A stretch of DNA of 64,000 nt from Leucobacter weissii (GTDB lineage: Bacteria; Actinomycetota; Actinomycetes; Actinomycetales; Microbacteriaceae): the NCBI RefSeq assembly GCF_017565745.1, contig NZ_JAGDYM010000002.1:22724-86723 (forward strand), written 5' to 3'. How positions within the stretch are numbered: position 1 is the first letter of the stretch; every line of letters begins with the position of its first letter. Positions 1 through 8,536 of this stretch are shown piece by piece. The notes beneath the pieces were generated by a model. That model saw only the letters and a program-made list of their open reading frames with translations. It searched no databases and was not told where the DNA came from. Position numbers and translations under genes: made by a program.

Positions 1-145
1 CGGTCTCGTCGAGCTTGTGGTCGGCCAGGCCGACGTAGAGCGCGAAGCCGCGCACCTCCGTTCCCTCCGGTACGCTGCGCTGGGGCTGCGGGGAGAGCTC
101 GGCGGTGAAGTCGGGGCGGGCCTGGGCGAGAGTCTGGTTGGTCAT
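1..145 (-). CDS. Unrecognised protein, N-terminal 48 residues only (runs off the window)
   Basis: The reading frame is open from an ATG at 145-143 to the window edge and starts MTNQTLAQARPDF. It is hydrophilic and has no signal peptide or membrane segment. An AAAGGAC ribosome binding site lies about 10 bases upstream on the minus strand and supports this start. I do not recognise the family from the N-terminus alone. Confidence 0.5.
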   Translation of the reverse strand, partial: MTNQTLAQARPDFTAELSPQPQRSVPEGTEVRGFALYVGLADHKLDET

Positions 146-644
146 GATGATGAAGTCCTTTGCGTGCTGCCTCGCGTCCGGCTCTGAGCGCCGGAGGCGA
201 TGGTGCGGGCCTGGGGCCCGCGGAATGTGCGATGAAGCGGAGGGATCCCTCCGTCGGTACCGTGCCCCCGATGGGGAGCGCCCGGTGCGGACGGGGCGCC
301 GAACGCGGGTTCGGCCGGTGGCGCCGGAACGCGTGCGCTGAAGCTGCGTCGTTCCGTCAGTGCGCCATGCACATTCGGCAACACATGACATCGCGACCGG
401 TCATCATCATGCCGGTCTGCCCAAGGTTCACCTCGACGGTGGACTGGGTGCGATGAATGTCACTCATAACGAGAAGTTTGGCAAATGTGACCGCCGTTGT
501 CAAGTGTTGACCGTGCGTGACGTCGCCGCGACGGAGCGGCGAGTTGACACCGGTGAACCCGGCTCCCTACGATGCTTACGTTTGCCTAACCAACATCACA
601 TGTAATTCGGTGCGTTCTGAATGCACTCTTCCTCTTGGAGCACC
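146..644. other. Gene-free divergent intergenic region with a 16-bp palindrome
   Basis: No convincing gene lies between the partial minus-strand gene and the FG-GAP gene. Bases 238-253 form a perfect palindrome, CGGAGGGATCCCTCCG, which could be an operator. Bases 280-330 hold nested GC-rich inverted repeats around CCGAAC/GTTCGG. From about 400 to 600 the sequence becomes richer in A and T and contains the promoter listed separately. I see no match to a riboswitch class I know. Confidence 0.4.
544..573 (+). promoter_or_regulatory. Sigma70-type promoter of the FG-GAP protein gene
   Basis: A perfect -35 box TTGACA at 544-549 is followed after 18 bases by TACGAT at 568-573. Transcription would start near 580, giving a leader of about 65 bases before the ATG at 645. 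Confidence 0.65.
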
Positions 645-3503
645 ATGCGCCCCTCCGCGTCTTCCCGCCTCGTCCTGCGCGCCGTCGCGCTCATCGCCGC
701 ACCGATCCTGGCGCTCTCGCTCGCGCCGGCCGCTCAGGCGGCGCCGCTCGCCGCAGCGGACGACGGCGGTGCCAGCGCCTCCGCCGCCGATCACCGTCGT
801 GTCGACTGGAGCGGTGACGGCCAGAACGCCGCCCTCGGTACCTCGATCAGCAGCGAGGTCTGCGATGTGAACGGTGACGGCGTGGACGACATCGTCGTGA
901 GCTCCTGGCTCTGGAGCGGTGCCGAGCGGGCCAGCGCGGGCGCGCTCTACGTGGTCTTCGGCGCCTCGGAGCTGCAGGGCGGAAATCTCGGCAGCGACTA
1001 CCTCAGCACCGGCCGGGCGGTCCGGGTGGACGGTCCCGCCGCCGATGCGGAGATCGGATTCTCCATCAACTGCCTGGGCGATGTGAACGGCGACGGCATC
1101 GACGATTTCGGTGTCGGCAGCGACGTGACGCAGCGGGCCTACGTGATCTTCGGGGCCGAGGACTTCGGCCCGGCCGACCTCGCGGATCTGGGCGAGCGCG
1201 GATACGTCGTGAGCAGCGGCGATGAGGCCTCGGGCCATTTCGGGCACCGGATCGCCGCCATCGGCGACGTCAACGGCGACGGCAAGGCGGAGATCGTCGT
1301 CTCGGCCCTCGACGCGAGCACGCTGGGCCGCACCAGGAACGGACGCGTGTGGGTCATCGCAGGCAAGGCGGACACCGCCGACATCGATCTCGCCGACCCC
1401 GAGCAGGCGGAGGCGAATCTGCTCTTCACCATCGACGGCGCGATCAACCTCGACCGGCTCACCGAGGTCTCGAACATCGGCGACTTCAACGGCGACGGCG
1501 TGCCCGATCTGCTCATCAGCTCGCAGTGGCAGCGGGTCGGCACCGCGGCCAACGCCGGCCGCGCCTTCGTGATCTGGGGCGGAACGGGCGGGAACGTCGA
1601 CCTCGCCTCCCTCGGCGACCGGGGCATCTCGATCGAGGGCCCGACCCGCGGCGCGGACCGTTTCGGCATCGCGGTGAGCAGCGCCGGAGACGTCAACGGC
1701 GACGGTCTCGCAGACCTGCTCATCGGTGCCCAGTCGAGCTCCTCCCGCCCCGGAGGGGTGGCGGTGGTCTTCGGCAAGAAGGACGAGTCCGCCAAGATCC
1801 ACACCAATCCCCTCTCGACGGAGCTGTCGGTGTTCAGCTGCACCGAGGACGCCGCGCCGGTGGCGAACGCCTGCCCGGAGGGCTCCGAAGCCGTCCCCCG
1901 CGGGTACTGGATCAACGGTGCGAACAACGGCGACCTCACCGGCGCGGACGTGGCGGGCGTCGGGGACGTGAACGGCGACGGGCTGCCCGACTTCGCGGTG
2001 AGCGCGAAGGGCTACGATGCGATCGTCGGCGAGACGGCGCTCAACAACTCCGGTGCCGTGTGGGTGGTCTACGGCAAGCCGGACACGGCTCTGCAGAATC
2101 TCGCCGGACTCGCGGATGACCAGGGCTTCCGCATCGACGGAGCGGCGGCGGGGGACGCCATCGCCACCTCGGTCGGCGCGGTCGGCGACGTCGACGGCAA
2201 CGGCGTCGACGACGTCGCCTACTCCGCCAACTTCGCGGCTCGACCGGTGGACGCCCCGGTGCTGAACGCCGGCGAGCTCAGCGTGCACCTGCTGGGCGAG
2301 CTCGTGACGGAGACCCGGCTCTCCGCGCCGCAGCGGGCCGACGCCGGAGCGACCGCGACCGCCACCGCCGAGGTGGTCACCGCGGTATCCGGAGGGCGTC
2401 AGGTGGGTGCGGGCGCGGTGCGGTTCCTCCGCGACGGCGAGACGATCCCGGAGTGCGCGGCGGTCGAGCTGGATGCGCAGGGCGCCGCCGAGTGCGATTT
2501 CGTGCCGGCCTCGCGGGCCGACGCATCGGAGCTGTCGGCCCGGTACCTCGGTGTCGCGGGAGAGTTCGCCGAGTCGGCGAGCGAGACCGCGTCGCTGTCG
2601 GTGCACGACACCTCGGTCACGGCCGTGGGCCAGCCCTGGCCGGCGGCGCCGAGCGCGGGTGAGCCCTTCGTCGTGAGCGCTGCGGTCTCCGCCGCGAACG
2701 GCGGGAGGACGCCCGAGGGCACGGTGGCCTTCGCGGTCGACGGGGCGGTGGTCGCGGAGTGCGCGTCGGTGCCGCTGCAGTCCGGCTCCGCCGCTTGCCC
2801 GCTGACCGTCGACGAGCCGGGCACGGCGAACGTCGTCGCCAGCTTCGCCGGAGAGGGCGAGACGCTCTCCGGCTCGGTCTCGAGCGTCCGCGCGATCACG
2901 GTGCGCGAGCGCGAGACGGGCGCCGAACGGGCGCTGCCGAGCGTGGCCGCCGTCGCCGCATCCGCGGTGCGCCCGCACGGCTCCGACTTCGTGATCCGCA
3001 CGGCGGTGCGGGCGGGCGGAGCGCCCGAGACCGGTATCGTCCGGATCTCCTCGGGCGCGCGCGTCCTGGCGAGCGGCGTGCTGCAGCGGGGCGCGGTGAC
3101 GATCCGAGTGCCGGCGAGCGGCCTCGAGATCGGCGCGTCGAAGCTGACCGTCTCCTACCTCGGTTCGGAGACCGCCGCTCCCGGCGACGACGCGGTGAGC
3201 GTCCGCGTGACCAAGGCGGCCACGAAGGTCTCGGCGAAGCAGACGACGAAGCGGCTCACCTCGGGCAAGCGGCCCAGGGTGAGCGTCGCCGTCTCGCCGA
3301 GGAAGCTCGTGACCGCCGGCACCGTCTCCGTGCGCATCAAGGGCAAGACCGTGAAGAGCGCCAGGCTGAGCCCGTCGAGGCAGGGACGGGCGACCCTCTC
3401 GCTTCCGAAGCTCAAGAAAGGCAAGCACGTCCTGACCGTGCGCTACAGCGGCGACGCGCGCTTCTCGACCTCGTACCAGAGGATCGCCGTCAGAGTGCGG
3501 TGA
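645..3503 (+). CDS. Secreted FG-GAP (integrin-alpha-like) repeat protein with C-terminal Ig-like domains
   Basis: A 952-residue exported protein. A signal peptide ends near AQA, about residue 32. The first half (roughly residues 50-540) has seven FG-GAP repeats with calcium-binding cores of the form GDVNGDGxxD, as expected for a seven-bladed beta-propeller. The second half has about four bacterial Ig-like (Big_3-type) domains rich in Gly, Thr and Val. The last about 95 residues are rich in Lys and Arg. There is no LPxTG sorting signal, so the protein is probably secreted or held on the surface by its basic tail. The start at 645 is preferred over the in-frame ATG at 621 because TTGGAG sits five bases before it. 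Role is likely adhesion or ligand binding; the ligand is unknown. Confidence 0.85.
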   Translation: MRPSASSRLVLRAVALIAAPILALSLAPAAQAAPLAAADDGGASASAADHRRVDWSGDGQNAALGTSISSEVCDVNGDGVDDIVVSSWLWSGAERASAGALYVVFGASELQGGNLGSDYLSTGRAVRVDGPAADAEIGFSINCLGDVNGDGIDDFGVGSDVTQRAYVIFGAEDFGPADLADLGERGYVVSSGDEASGHFGHRIAAIGDVNGDGKAEIVVSALDASTLGRTRNGRVWVIAGKADTADIDLADPEQAEANLLFTIDGAINLDRLTEVSNIGDFNGDGVPDLLISSQWQRVGTAANAGRAFVIWGGTGGNVDLASLGDRGISIEGPTRGADRFGIAVSSAGDVNGDGLADLLIGAQSSSSRPGGVAVVFGKKDESAKIHTNPLSTELSVFSCTEDAAPVANACPEGSEAVPRGYWINGANNGDLTGADVAGVGDVNGDGLPDFAVSAKGYDAIVGETALNNSGAVWVVYGKPDTALQNLAGLADDQGFRIDGAAAGDAIATSVGAVGDVDGNGVDDVAYSANFAARPVDAPVLNAGELSVHLLGELVTETRLSAPQRADAGATATATAEVVTAVSGGRQVGAGAVRFLRDGETIPECAAVELDAQGAAECDFVPASRADASELSARYLGVAGEFAESASETASLSVHDTSVTAVGQPWPAAPSAGEPFVVSAAVSAANGGRTPEGTVAFAVDGAVVAECASVPLQSGSAACPLTVDEPGTANVVASFAGEGETLSGSVSSVRAITVRERETGAERALPSVAAVAASAVRPHGSDFVIRTAVRAGGAPETGIVRISSGARVLASGVLQRGAVTIRVPASGLEIGASKLTVSYLGSETAAPGDDAVSVRVTKAATKVSAKQTTKRLTSGKRPRVSVAVSPRKLVTAGTVSVRIKGKTVKSARLSPSRQGRATLSLPKLKKGKHVLTVRYSGDARFSTSYQRIAVRVR

Positions 3504-3505
3504 TC

Positions 3506-3550
3506 CCGCCGGGCGGCGCGCTCTCCCGGCGAGGGCGCGCCGCCCGGCGG
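3506..3550. terminator. Bidirectional hairpin terminator
   Basis: Arms CCGCCGGGCGGCGCGC (3506-3521) and its exact complement (3535-3550) give a 16-bp stem with a 13-base loop. It lies between the convergent FG-GAP gene and upp. There is no T-tract, as is common in high-GC actinobacteria. Confidence 0.7.
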
Positions 3551-3577
3551 ACGGCGCCGCTCAGTCGACCGCGCCGC

Positions 3578-4213
3578 TCAACCGACGGTCCCGTACAGGC
3601 GGTCTCCCGCGTCCCCGAGCCCCGGCACGATGTAGGCGTGCTCGTCGAGACCCTGATCGAGCGCGCCCAGCACGAGCGTGGCGCTGCGGTCGCCGACCTG
3701 GTCCCGCAGCGCCGAGATCCCCTCCGGCGTGCCGAGGATGCACACCGCAGTCACCTCCTCGGCGCCCCGCGCGAACAGGAACTCGACGGCGGCGGCCAGA
3801 GACCCTCCCGTGGCGAGCATCGGATCGAGCACGAAGCACTGGCGGCCGCTCAGGTCGTCGGGCAGGCGCTCGGCGTAGGTCTCCGGCTGCAGCGTCTGCT
3901 CGTCCCGCTTCATGCCGAGGAACCCGACCTCGGCCGTGGGCAGCATCTTGACCATGCCGTCGAGCATGCCGAGGCCGGCGCGCAGGATCGGCACGATCAG
4001 CGGGGCCGGCTGGCTCAGGCGCACGCCCGCGGTGGGCGCCACGGGCGTCTCGATCTGCACCGCCTCGACCCGGACGTCGCGCGTGGCCTCGTAGCCGAGC
4101 AGCATCATCAGCTCCTCGACGAGCAGCCGGAACGTCGGCGGCGGCGTATGCTTGTCTCGCAGAACCGTGAGCTTATGGGTGATCAACGGGTGATCGGCGA
4201 TGACGACGCGCAT
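3578..4213 (-). CDS. upp: Uracil phosphoribosyltransferase
   Basis: A 211-residue enzyme of pyrimidine salvage that makes UMP and pyrophosphate from uracil and PRPP in the cytosol. The PRPP-binding motif [11 protein letters not shown] is at residues 128-138, and the uracil-binding C-terminus [16 protein letters not shown] is present. Length is normal for the family. The start at 4213 ([10 protein letters not shown]) is chosen because TAGGAT lies exactly seven bases upstream, which fits a leaderless mRNA; ATG 4222 is an alternative. It is divergent from tadA with about 58 bases between the starts. Confidence 0.95.
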   Translation of the reverse strand: MRVVIADHPLITHKLTVLRDKHTPPPTFRLLVEELMMLLGYEATRDVRVEAVQIETPVAPTAGVRLSQPAPLIVPILRAGLGMLDGMVKMLPTAEVGFLGMKRDEQTLQPETYAERLPDDLSGRQCFVLDPMLATGGSLAAAVEFLFARGAEEVTAVCILGTPEGISALRDQVGDRSATLVLGALDQGLDEHAYIVPGLGDAGDRLYGTVG

Positions 4214-4220
4214 GCCTCTC

Positions 4221-4226
4221 ATCCTA
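4221..4226 (-). promoter_or_regulatory. -10 box of a probable leaderless upp transcript
   Basis: TAGGAT on the minus strand lies seven bases before the upp ATG, placing the transcription start at the A of the start codon. The same arrangement recurs at proC, the ArsR gene, the glutaredoxin-like gene, aspS and the histidine phosphatase gene. Confidence 0.5.
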
Positions 4227-4271
4227 TCCGCGCGGGGCGCGGATCCCGACCCGCCCGCGAGAGGAGCAGCC

Positions 4272-4787
4272 ATGAGTCAGCCCGCGCCCGGCGCCCGGCA
4301 CCTCGGCGCGATGCGGCTCGCGCTGCAGGAGGCGCGGCTCGCGGCGGCGGAGGGGGAGATCCCGGTGGGGGCGGTGCTGCTCGGCCCGGACGGCGACGTG
4401 CTCGGCTCCGGCCGGAACGCCAGGAGGGCCACCCGCGATCCCTCCGCGCACGCCGAGATCGTGGCGCTGCGGGAGGCGGCCGCGGCCCTGGGCGATCGGA
4501 TCCTCGACGACTGCACGCTCGTGGTCACGCTGGAGCCCTGCGTCATGTGCGCGGGCGCGGTCCTGGCCGCCCGCCTCCCGCGCCTCGTGTTCGGCGCGTG
4601 GGACGAGAAGGCCGGCGCGGCGGGCAGCGTCTACGACCTGCTGCGCGACGGACGGCTCCCGCACGCCGTTCCCGAGGTGATCGGCGGGGTGCTCGCGGAC
4701 GAGAGCGCGGCGCTGCTCGACGGATTCTTCCGCGGGCGCCGCCGGCCGCGGTCCGGGCCCCGGATCAGCGGCGATCCCGCGCGCTGA
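4272..4787 (+). CDS. tadA: tRNA adenosine(34) deaminase
   Basis: A 171-residue cytidine/deoxycytidylate deaminase-fold enzyme that converts A34 to inosine in tRNA-Arg(ACG). The zinc site is intact: HAE at residues 60-62 (zinc-ligand His and catalytic Glu) and PCVMC at 89-93 (two Cys ligands). The start is supported by GAGGAG about seven bases upstream. The last about 20 residues are a basic tail of low complexity. Divergent from upp. Confidence 0.93.
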   Translation: MSQPAPGARHLGAMRLALQEARLAAAEGEIPVGAVLLGPDGDVLGSGRNARRATRDPSAHAEIVALREAAAALGDRILDDCTLVVTLEPCVMCAGAVLAARLPRLVFGAWDEKAGAAGSVYDLLRDGRLPHAVPEVIGGVLADESAALLDGFFRGRRRPRSGPRISGDPAR

Positions 4788-4805
4788 TCGCGCCGACCGC
4801 CGCGC

Positions 4806-4989
4806 TCCCGAGATCGCTCGCGATTCGGCCCGCCGGGTGTCGAGGGGTCGAGACTTCCGCGACTAATCGAGCCCGAGCCCCGCGTTCGGTGCAAAGCATC
4901 GCTTTGCTCGCGGGGTTCCCGAGATCGCTCGCGATTCGGCCCGCTGAGTGTCGAGCAGTCGAGACTTCCGCGACTAATCGAGCCCGAGC
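4806..4989. repeat. Two 73-bp direct repeats 111 bp apart, enclosing a hairpin
   Basis: A 73-bp block at 4806-4878 recurs at 4917-4989 with a few mismatches. The second copy runs into the 3' end of the CDF-domain gene (stop near 4974), so the first copy carries a duplicate of that gene's end. Between them is a nested hairpin: CCCCGCG (4878-4884) pairs with CGCGGGG (4909-4915), and inside it GCAAAGC-atc-GCTTTGC (4891-4907). The hairpin may end transcription between the convergent genes tadA and the CDF gene. The GCAAAGC/GCTTTGC hairpin recurs at 34209-34225. Confidence 0.75.
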
Positions 4990-5276
4990 ATGACCACGCT
5001 GCTGGTGGTCGGCTGCGCGACGTTCGGGTCGACCCACACGTCGGGCTCGATGTAGACGATCTTGGCGTCCGGGACCGACTCCCTGACCCGGCGCTTGGCC
5101 TGATGCAGGATGACCGAGACCTCTCGCATGGTGAGGTCGGCGTCGAGGTCCACCCGCGCCCCGACGACGAGGTCGGCGCCGGCGCTCGCCACCTGCAGGT
5201 CGATGACCCGGCTGATGCTGGCGCCCCTGAGGAGCGCCGCCTCGATCTGCGCCACGTTCTCGCTGGTATCGCTCAT
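4974..5276 (-). CDS. Stand-alone C-terminal domain of a cation diffusion facilitator (CDF) transporter
   Basis: A 100-residue soluble protein matching the cytosolic dimerisation domain of CDF metal transporters: a ferredoxin-like fold with the typical ending KIVYIEPDVWVDP. The usual six transmembrane helices are absent, and only about 55 bases separate its ATG from proC, so no upstream half is hidden in another frame. It may be a remnant or a true CTD-only protein that senses metal or partners with a transporter elsewhere. Its 3' end lies inside a duplicated block. Confidence 0.65.
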   Translation of the reverse strand: MSDTSENVAQIEAALLRGASISRVIDLQVASAGADLVVGARVDLDADLTMREVSVILHQAKRRVRESVPDAKIVYIEPDVWVDPNVAQPTTSSVVMLGLD

Positions 5277-5318
5277 GCCCGATCCCTTCGTAGCCGCACG
5301 TTTGCTCTGCCACTATCT

Positions 5319-5324
5319 TAGGCT
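5319..5324 (+). promoter_or_regulatory. -10 box of a probable leaderless proC transcript
   Basis: TAGGCT lies exactly seven bases before the proC ATG at 5332, and no Shine-Dalgarno sequence precedes that ATG. No good -35 box is visible. Confidence 0.45.
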
Positions 5325-5331
5325 GGTCTTC

Positions 5332-6189
5332 ATGGGTGAAGCATTCAGGGAAGCGCAACCGCTGCCGCGGGTGGCGATGGTCGGGGTCGGCTCGATGGGC
5401 GGCGCGATCCTGGCCGGTCTGAGAGCGCCGGGGGTGCGCATCGAGGGCCCCATCGCGGTCACGACCCGGTCGGCCGGGAGCGCCGCGCGATTCGCGGACG
5501 CGGGCGACGTCGTCGCCTACGCGAGCGAGACCGATCCGCAGGCGAACCGCCGGGCGGTGCGCGGCGCGAGGATCGTCGTGCTGGGGGTCAAGCCGTGGAT
5601 GGTGCGCGACGTGCTGCGGGAGATCGCGGACGACCTCGAGCCCGACGCGGTCCTCGTGAGCGTCGCGGCGGGGGTGACCATCGCGAGCATGGCCGAGCTG
5701 CTGCCCGAGGGGGTGACGGTGCTGCGGGCCATGCCCAACACGCCGTCCCACGTCGGGCTGGGCGTGACGGGTCTGGCCGGCGGGGACTCGGCCGGCCCCG
5801 AGCAGCTCGAAGCGGTCCGCCGGCTGTTCGCCACCGTCGGCGAGGTGCTCGTGGTCCGGGAGGATCAGATCAATGCGATCGCGGCCGTCTCGGGATCCGG
5901 TCCCGCCTACCTCTTCCTCTACACGGAGCAGATGACCGCTGCGGCCCGCAGGCTCGGCTTCGACGAGCACCAGGCTGCGACGCTCGCGCGGCAGACGGTG
6001 ATCGGCGCCGCGGAGCTCCTGCGCCGCAGCGGCGAGGATCCCGCACAGCTGCGCCGCAACGTGACGAGCCCGAAGGGCACGACCGAGCGGGCGATCGCCG
6101 TGCTCGAGGCGGCGGGCTGGCCGGAGCTGTTCGATCGGGCGCTCGCCGCCAACATCGCCCGCTCCGAGGAGCTCGAACGCGGCGAGTGA
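5332..6189 (+). CDS. proC: Pyrroline-5-carboxylate reductase
   Basis: A 285-residue NAD(P)H-dependent enzyme for the last step of proline synthesis. The Rossmann motif GVGSMGG is at residues 18-24, followed by the VLGVKPW and RAMPNTP motifs. The C-terminal helical dimerisation domain carries the family signature around AVSGSGPAYLF and LRRNVTSPKGTTERAI. Length is typical. The start is set by the leaderless promoter pattern rather than by a ribosome binding site. Confidence 0.94.
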   Translation: MGEAFREAQPLPRVAMVGVGSMGGAILAGLRAPGVRIEGPIAVTTRSAGSAARFADAGDVVAYASETDPQANRRAVRGARIVVLGVKPWMVRDVLREIADDLEPDAVLVSVAAGVTIASMAELLPEGVTVLRAMPNTPSHVGLGVTGLAGGDSAGPEQLEAVRRLFATVGEVLVVREDQINAIAAVSGSGPAYLFLYTEQMTAAARRLGFDEHQAATLARQTVIGAAELLRRSGEDPAQLRRNVTSPKGTTERAIAVLEAAGWPELFDRALAANIARSEELERGE

Positions 6190-6304
6190 GGATCGCGGGG
6201 AAGGCGCCCGGCCGGCTGCCGACTGCTCGGCGGTTCGGGCTGAGAATGCGGTTCGGGCTGATTCCTCTCGCCGACGATCTCCGCCTGAATTGCGATTTCA
6301 GCCC

Positions 6305-6329
6305 GCGAGGCGGCGGCCCGCCGCCTCGC
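6305..6329. terminator. Hairpin terminator between proC and trkA
   Basis: GCGAGGCGGC (6305-6314) pairs perfectly with GCCGCCTCGC (6320-6329) around a five-base loop, between two convergent genes. Confidence 0.55.
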
Positions 6330-6343
6330 TGCGCGGCCGGACG

Positions 6344-7009
6344 CTACCCGATCGTGGCGAAGCGCTCCACGTCGGCGGAGGATCCGCTGACGATGATGAG
6401 GTCGTGCGGCGACACCACCGTGTCCTGGGTGGCGTGGGTGAACGGCTGCCCCGGCGTCTTCACCCCGACCACCGTGACCCGGTAGCGGGTGCGCACCCCG
6501 CTCTCCTTGAGCGCCAGCCCGCGGATCGAGCGCGGCGGGTACATCTTGGCGATCACGTAGCTGTCGTCGAACTGGATGAAGTCGAGCATGGCGCCGCTCA
6601 GCAGGTGCGCCACCCGCTCCCCGGCCTCGCGCTCCGGATAGATGACGTGGTTCACCCCGATCCGCTCGAGGATCTTCCCGTGCGAGTGCGAGATGGCCTT
6701 CGCCCAGATCTGGGGCACGCCCAGGTCGACGAGGTTCGAGGCGATGAGCACGCTGGACTCGATCGAGGCGCCGGTCGCGACGACCGCGATCTTGAACTCC
6801 TCCGCGCCGATCTGGCGCAGGGCGTCCATCGAGCGCGCATCGGCCTGCACGGCGTGGGTGACGCGGTCGGCCCATTTCTGGACGAGTGCGGGGTCGGTGT
6901 CGACGACGAGGACCTCTCGGTCCTGCCGGTCGAGCTGACCGGCGGTCGCGGCGCCGAAGCGGCCGAGACCGATGACGAGGACGGGGGCGTCGCTGCGGAT
7001 GTCAACCAA
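6344..7009 (-). CDS. trkA: Potassium channel regulatory subunit, TrkA/KtrA type
   Basis: A 221-residue cytosolic RCK protein. The N-terminal Rossmann half has GLGRFG at residues 14-19 and an acidic residue at the end of the second strand (VVDTD), which binds nucleotide. A TrkA_C half follows, near residues 140-220. It gates the TrkH-type pore encoded just upstream; the two genes overlap by 8 bases, so they are translated together. Single-RCK size resembles KtrA more than the doubled E. coli TrkA. Confidence 0.92.
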   Translation of the reverse strand: MVDIRSDAPVLVIGLGRFGAATAGQLDRQDREVLVVDTDPALVQKWADRVTHAVQADARSMDALRQIGAEEFKIAVVATGASIESSVLIASNLVDLGVPQIWAKAISHSHGKILERIGVNHVIYPEREAGERVAHLLSGAMLDFIQFDDSYVIAKMYPPRSIRGLALKESGVRTRYRVTVVGVKTPGQPFTHATQDTVVSPHDLIIVSGSSADVERFATIG

Positions 7010-8444
7010 CGATCGGCCTTTCTTCTGGTAGGCGGAACATGCGGCGGCGGCTGGTCGCCGCGACGGCCGCGGCGAGCGTGACCGTCCCCACGCGTCCCGC
7101 CCACATGGTGGCGGAGAGGATGTACTTGCCGGCGTCCGGGAGCTCCTCGGAGACGCCGGCGCTGAGGCCGCAGGTGCCGAACGCCGAGATCACCTCGAAC
7201 AGCACGACGTCGAGCGGCAGCTTCGTCAGGTGCATGATCGCGATGGTCGCGACCGCGACGATCGAGGAGCCCCAGATGACGATGGAGACGGCGAGGCGCA
7301 GCACCTCGACCGGGATGCGTCGGTCGAACACCTGGATGTCCTGGTAGCCGCGGGCCTCGGCGTAGGCGGCGAGGAACAGGACCGCGATGGTGGTGACCTT
7401 GATCCCGCCCGCGGTCGAGGCGGAGCCGCCGCCGACGAACATGAGCATGTCGAGGACGAGCATGGTCGACCCGTTCATGTCGAGCGGATCGACCACGCCG
7501 AGGCCGCCCGAGCGGGTCATGACCGACATGTAGCCGGAGCTCATCATCGTCTGCCAGAAGGTCTCCTCGCCGAACGTCGCCGGGTTGTCGAACTCGAGGC
7601 CCGCGATCGCCAGCCAGCCGACGATCACGAACGCGATCGTCGTGGTCAGCGTGAGCTTCGTGTGCAGGCCGAGCCTCCGGTGGCGGGACCGCTCGCCGCT
7701 GCGCGTGACGAAGCGGTAGAGCGCGAAGATGACGGGGAACCCGATGCTGCCGAGGAACACGCCGATCGCGAGCACGCCGAGCATGTAGGGGTCGGTGGCG
7801 AACGGCTCGAGCCCGCTCGGCATCGGCACGAAGCCCGTGTTGGTGAAGGCGGAGGCGGCCAGGTAGAAGCCGTACCAGAGGGCGTGCCAGATGTCGTAGC
7901 CGGCCGCCAGCAGGCGCGGCGTGATCAGCAGGGTGAGCGCGGCCTCGATGATGAGCAGGCTGAGCGCGACGGCGGCGAGCAGCCCGCCGATCTCGCCGAG
8001 CCCCACGGCCTGGCTCTCGCTCGCGCCCTTCACGGCGCGCGCCGGGTTGGTGTCGCTGGCGGCGAGCAGGCGCTGCCGCAGACCGAGCCTCCGGGTCACG
8101 GTGAGTCCGAGGATGCTGGCGAGCGTGAGCACGCCGATGCCGCCGATCTGCAGGCCCGCGAGGATGACGATGTCGCCGAAGAGCGACCAGTGGCTCGCCA
8201 TGTCGAGCGTCGTGAGGCCCGTCACGCAGATCGCGGAGACCGCGGTGAACACCGCGTCGGCCAGCGGCGTCACGGTGCCCGCGCGCGTGGCCAGGGGCAG
8301 GGAGAGCAGCGCCGTCCAGACCAGGATCAGGGCGCTGAAGATCAGCAGCGCGAAGCGCGCCGGCGACGACTGGATGATCGCGTGCAACCAGGTCTTCCGG
8401 GACAGCGGGGTCTGGGCCCGCAGAGCCGCAGAATGGGCCTTCAC
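7002..8444 (-). CDS. trkH: Potassium uptake transmembrane subunit, TrkH/KtrB family
   Basis: A 480-residue membrane protein with the four membrane-pore-membrane repeats of the Trk/Ktr/HKT superfamily. The pore loops are visible as AICVTGLTT, AFTNTGFVP, ASTAGGIKV and AFGTCGLSAG, each with the filter glycine. It imports potassium together with the downstream RCK subunit. A GTG start is used, preceded by GGAAGG. It is divergent from the ArsR-type regulator gene, with 92 bases between the two starts. Confidence 0.92.
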   Translation of the reverse strand: MKAHSAALRAQTPLSRKTWLHAIIQSSPARFALLIFSALILVWTALLSLPLATRAGTVTPLADAVFTAVSAICVTGLTTLDMASHWSLFGDIVILAGLQIGGIGVLTLASILGLTVTRRLGLRQRLLAASDTNPARAVKGASESQAVGLGEIGGLLAAVALSLLIIEAALTLLITPRLLAAGYDIWHALWYGFYLAASAFTNTGFVPMPSGLEPFATDPYMLGVLAIGVFLGSIGFPVIFALYRFVTRSGERSRHRRLGLHTKLTLTTTIAFVIVGWLAIAGLEFDNPATFGEETFWQTMMSSGYMSVMTRSGGLGVVDPLDMNGSTMLVLDMLMFVGGGSASTAGGIKVTTIAVLFLAAYAEARGYQDIQVFDRRIPVEVLRLAVSIVIWGSSIVAVATIAIMHLTKLPLDVVLFEVISAFGTCGLSAGVSEELPDAGKYILSATMWAGRVGTVTLAAAVAATSRRRMFRLPEERPIVG

Positions 8445-8523
8445 GTCGCCTTCCCCCTCCGGCTCGGCGCCGCGTCGGAGAGATTCGCGGCAGGTTCTTC
8501 ATCATGCTACCCGCGAAGCGGGC

Positions 8524-8529
8524 TACGCT
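8524..8529 (+). promoter_or_regulatory. -10 box of a probable leaderless ArsR-type regulator transcript, with adjacent inverted repeat
   Basis: TACGCT lies seven bases before the ATG at 8537. Immediately upstream, CCCGC-gaa-GCGGG (8511-8523) forms a perfect inverted repeat. It could be an autoregulatory operator, because a dimer bound there would cover the -10 region. Confidence 0.4.
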
Positions 8530-8536
8530 TATGGGC

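Noticed and set aside
576..3428. Long minus-strand open frame opposite the FG-GAP gene
   Set aside because: It is a GC-codon shadow full of Arg, Gly and Asp. The plus frame has a signal peptide and clear domains.
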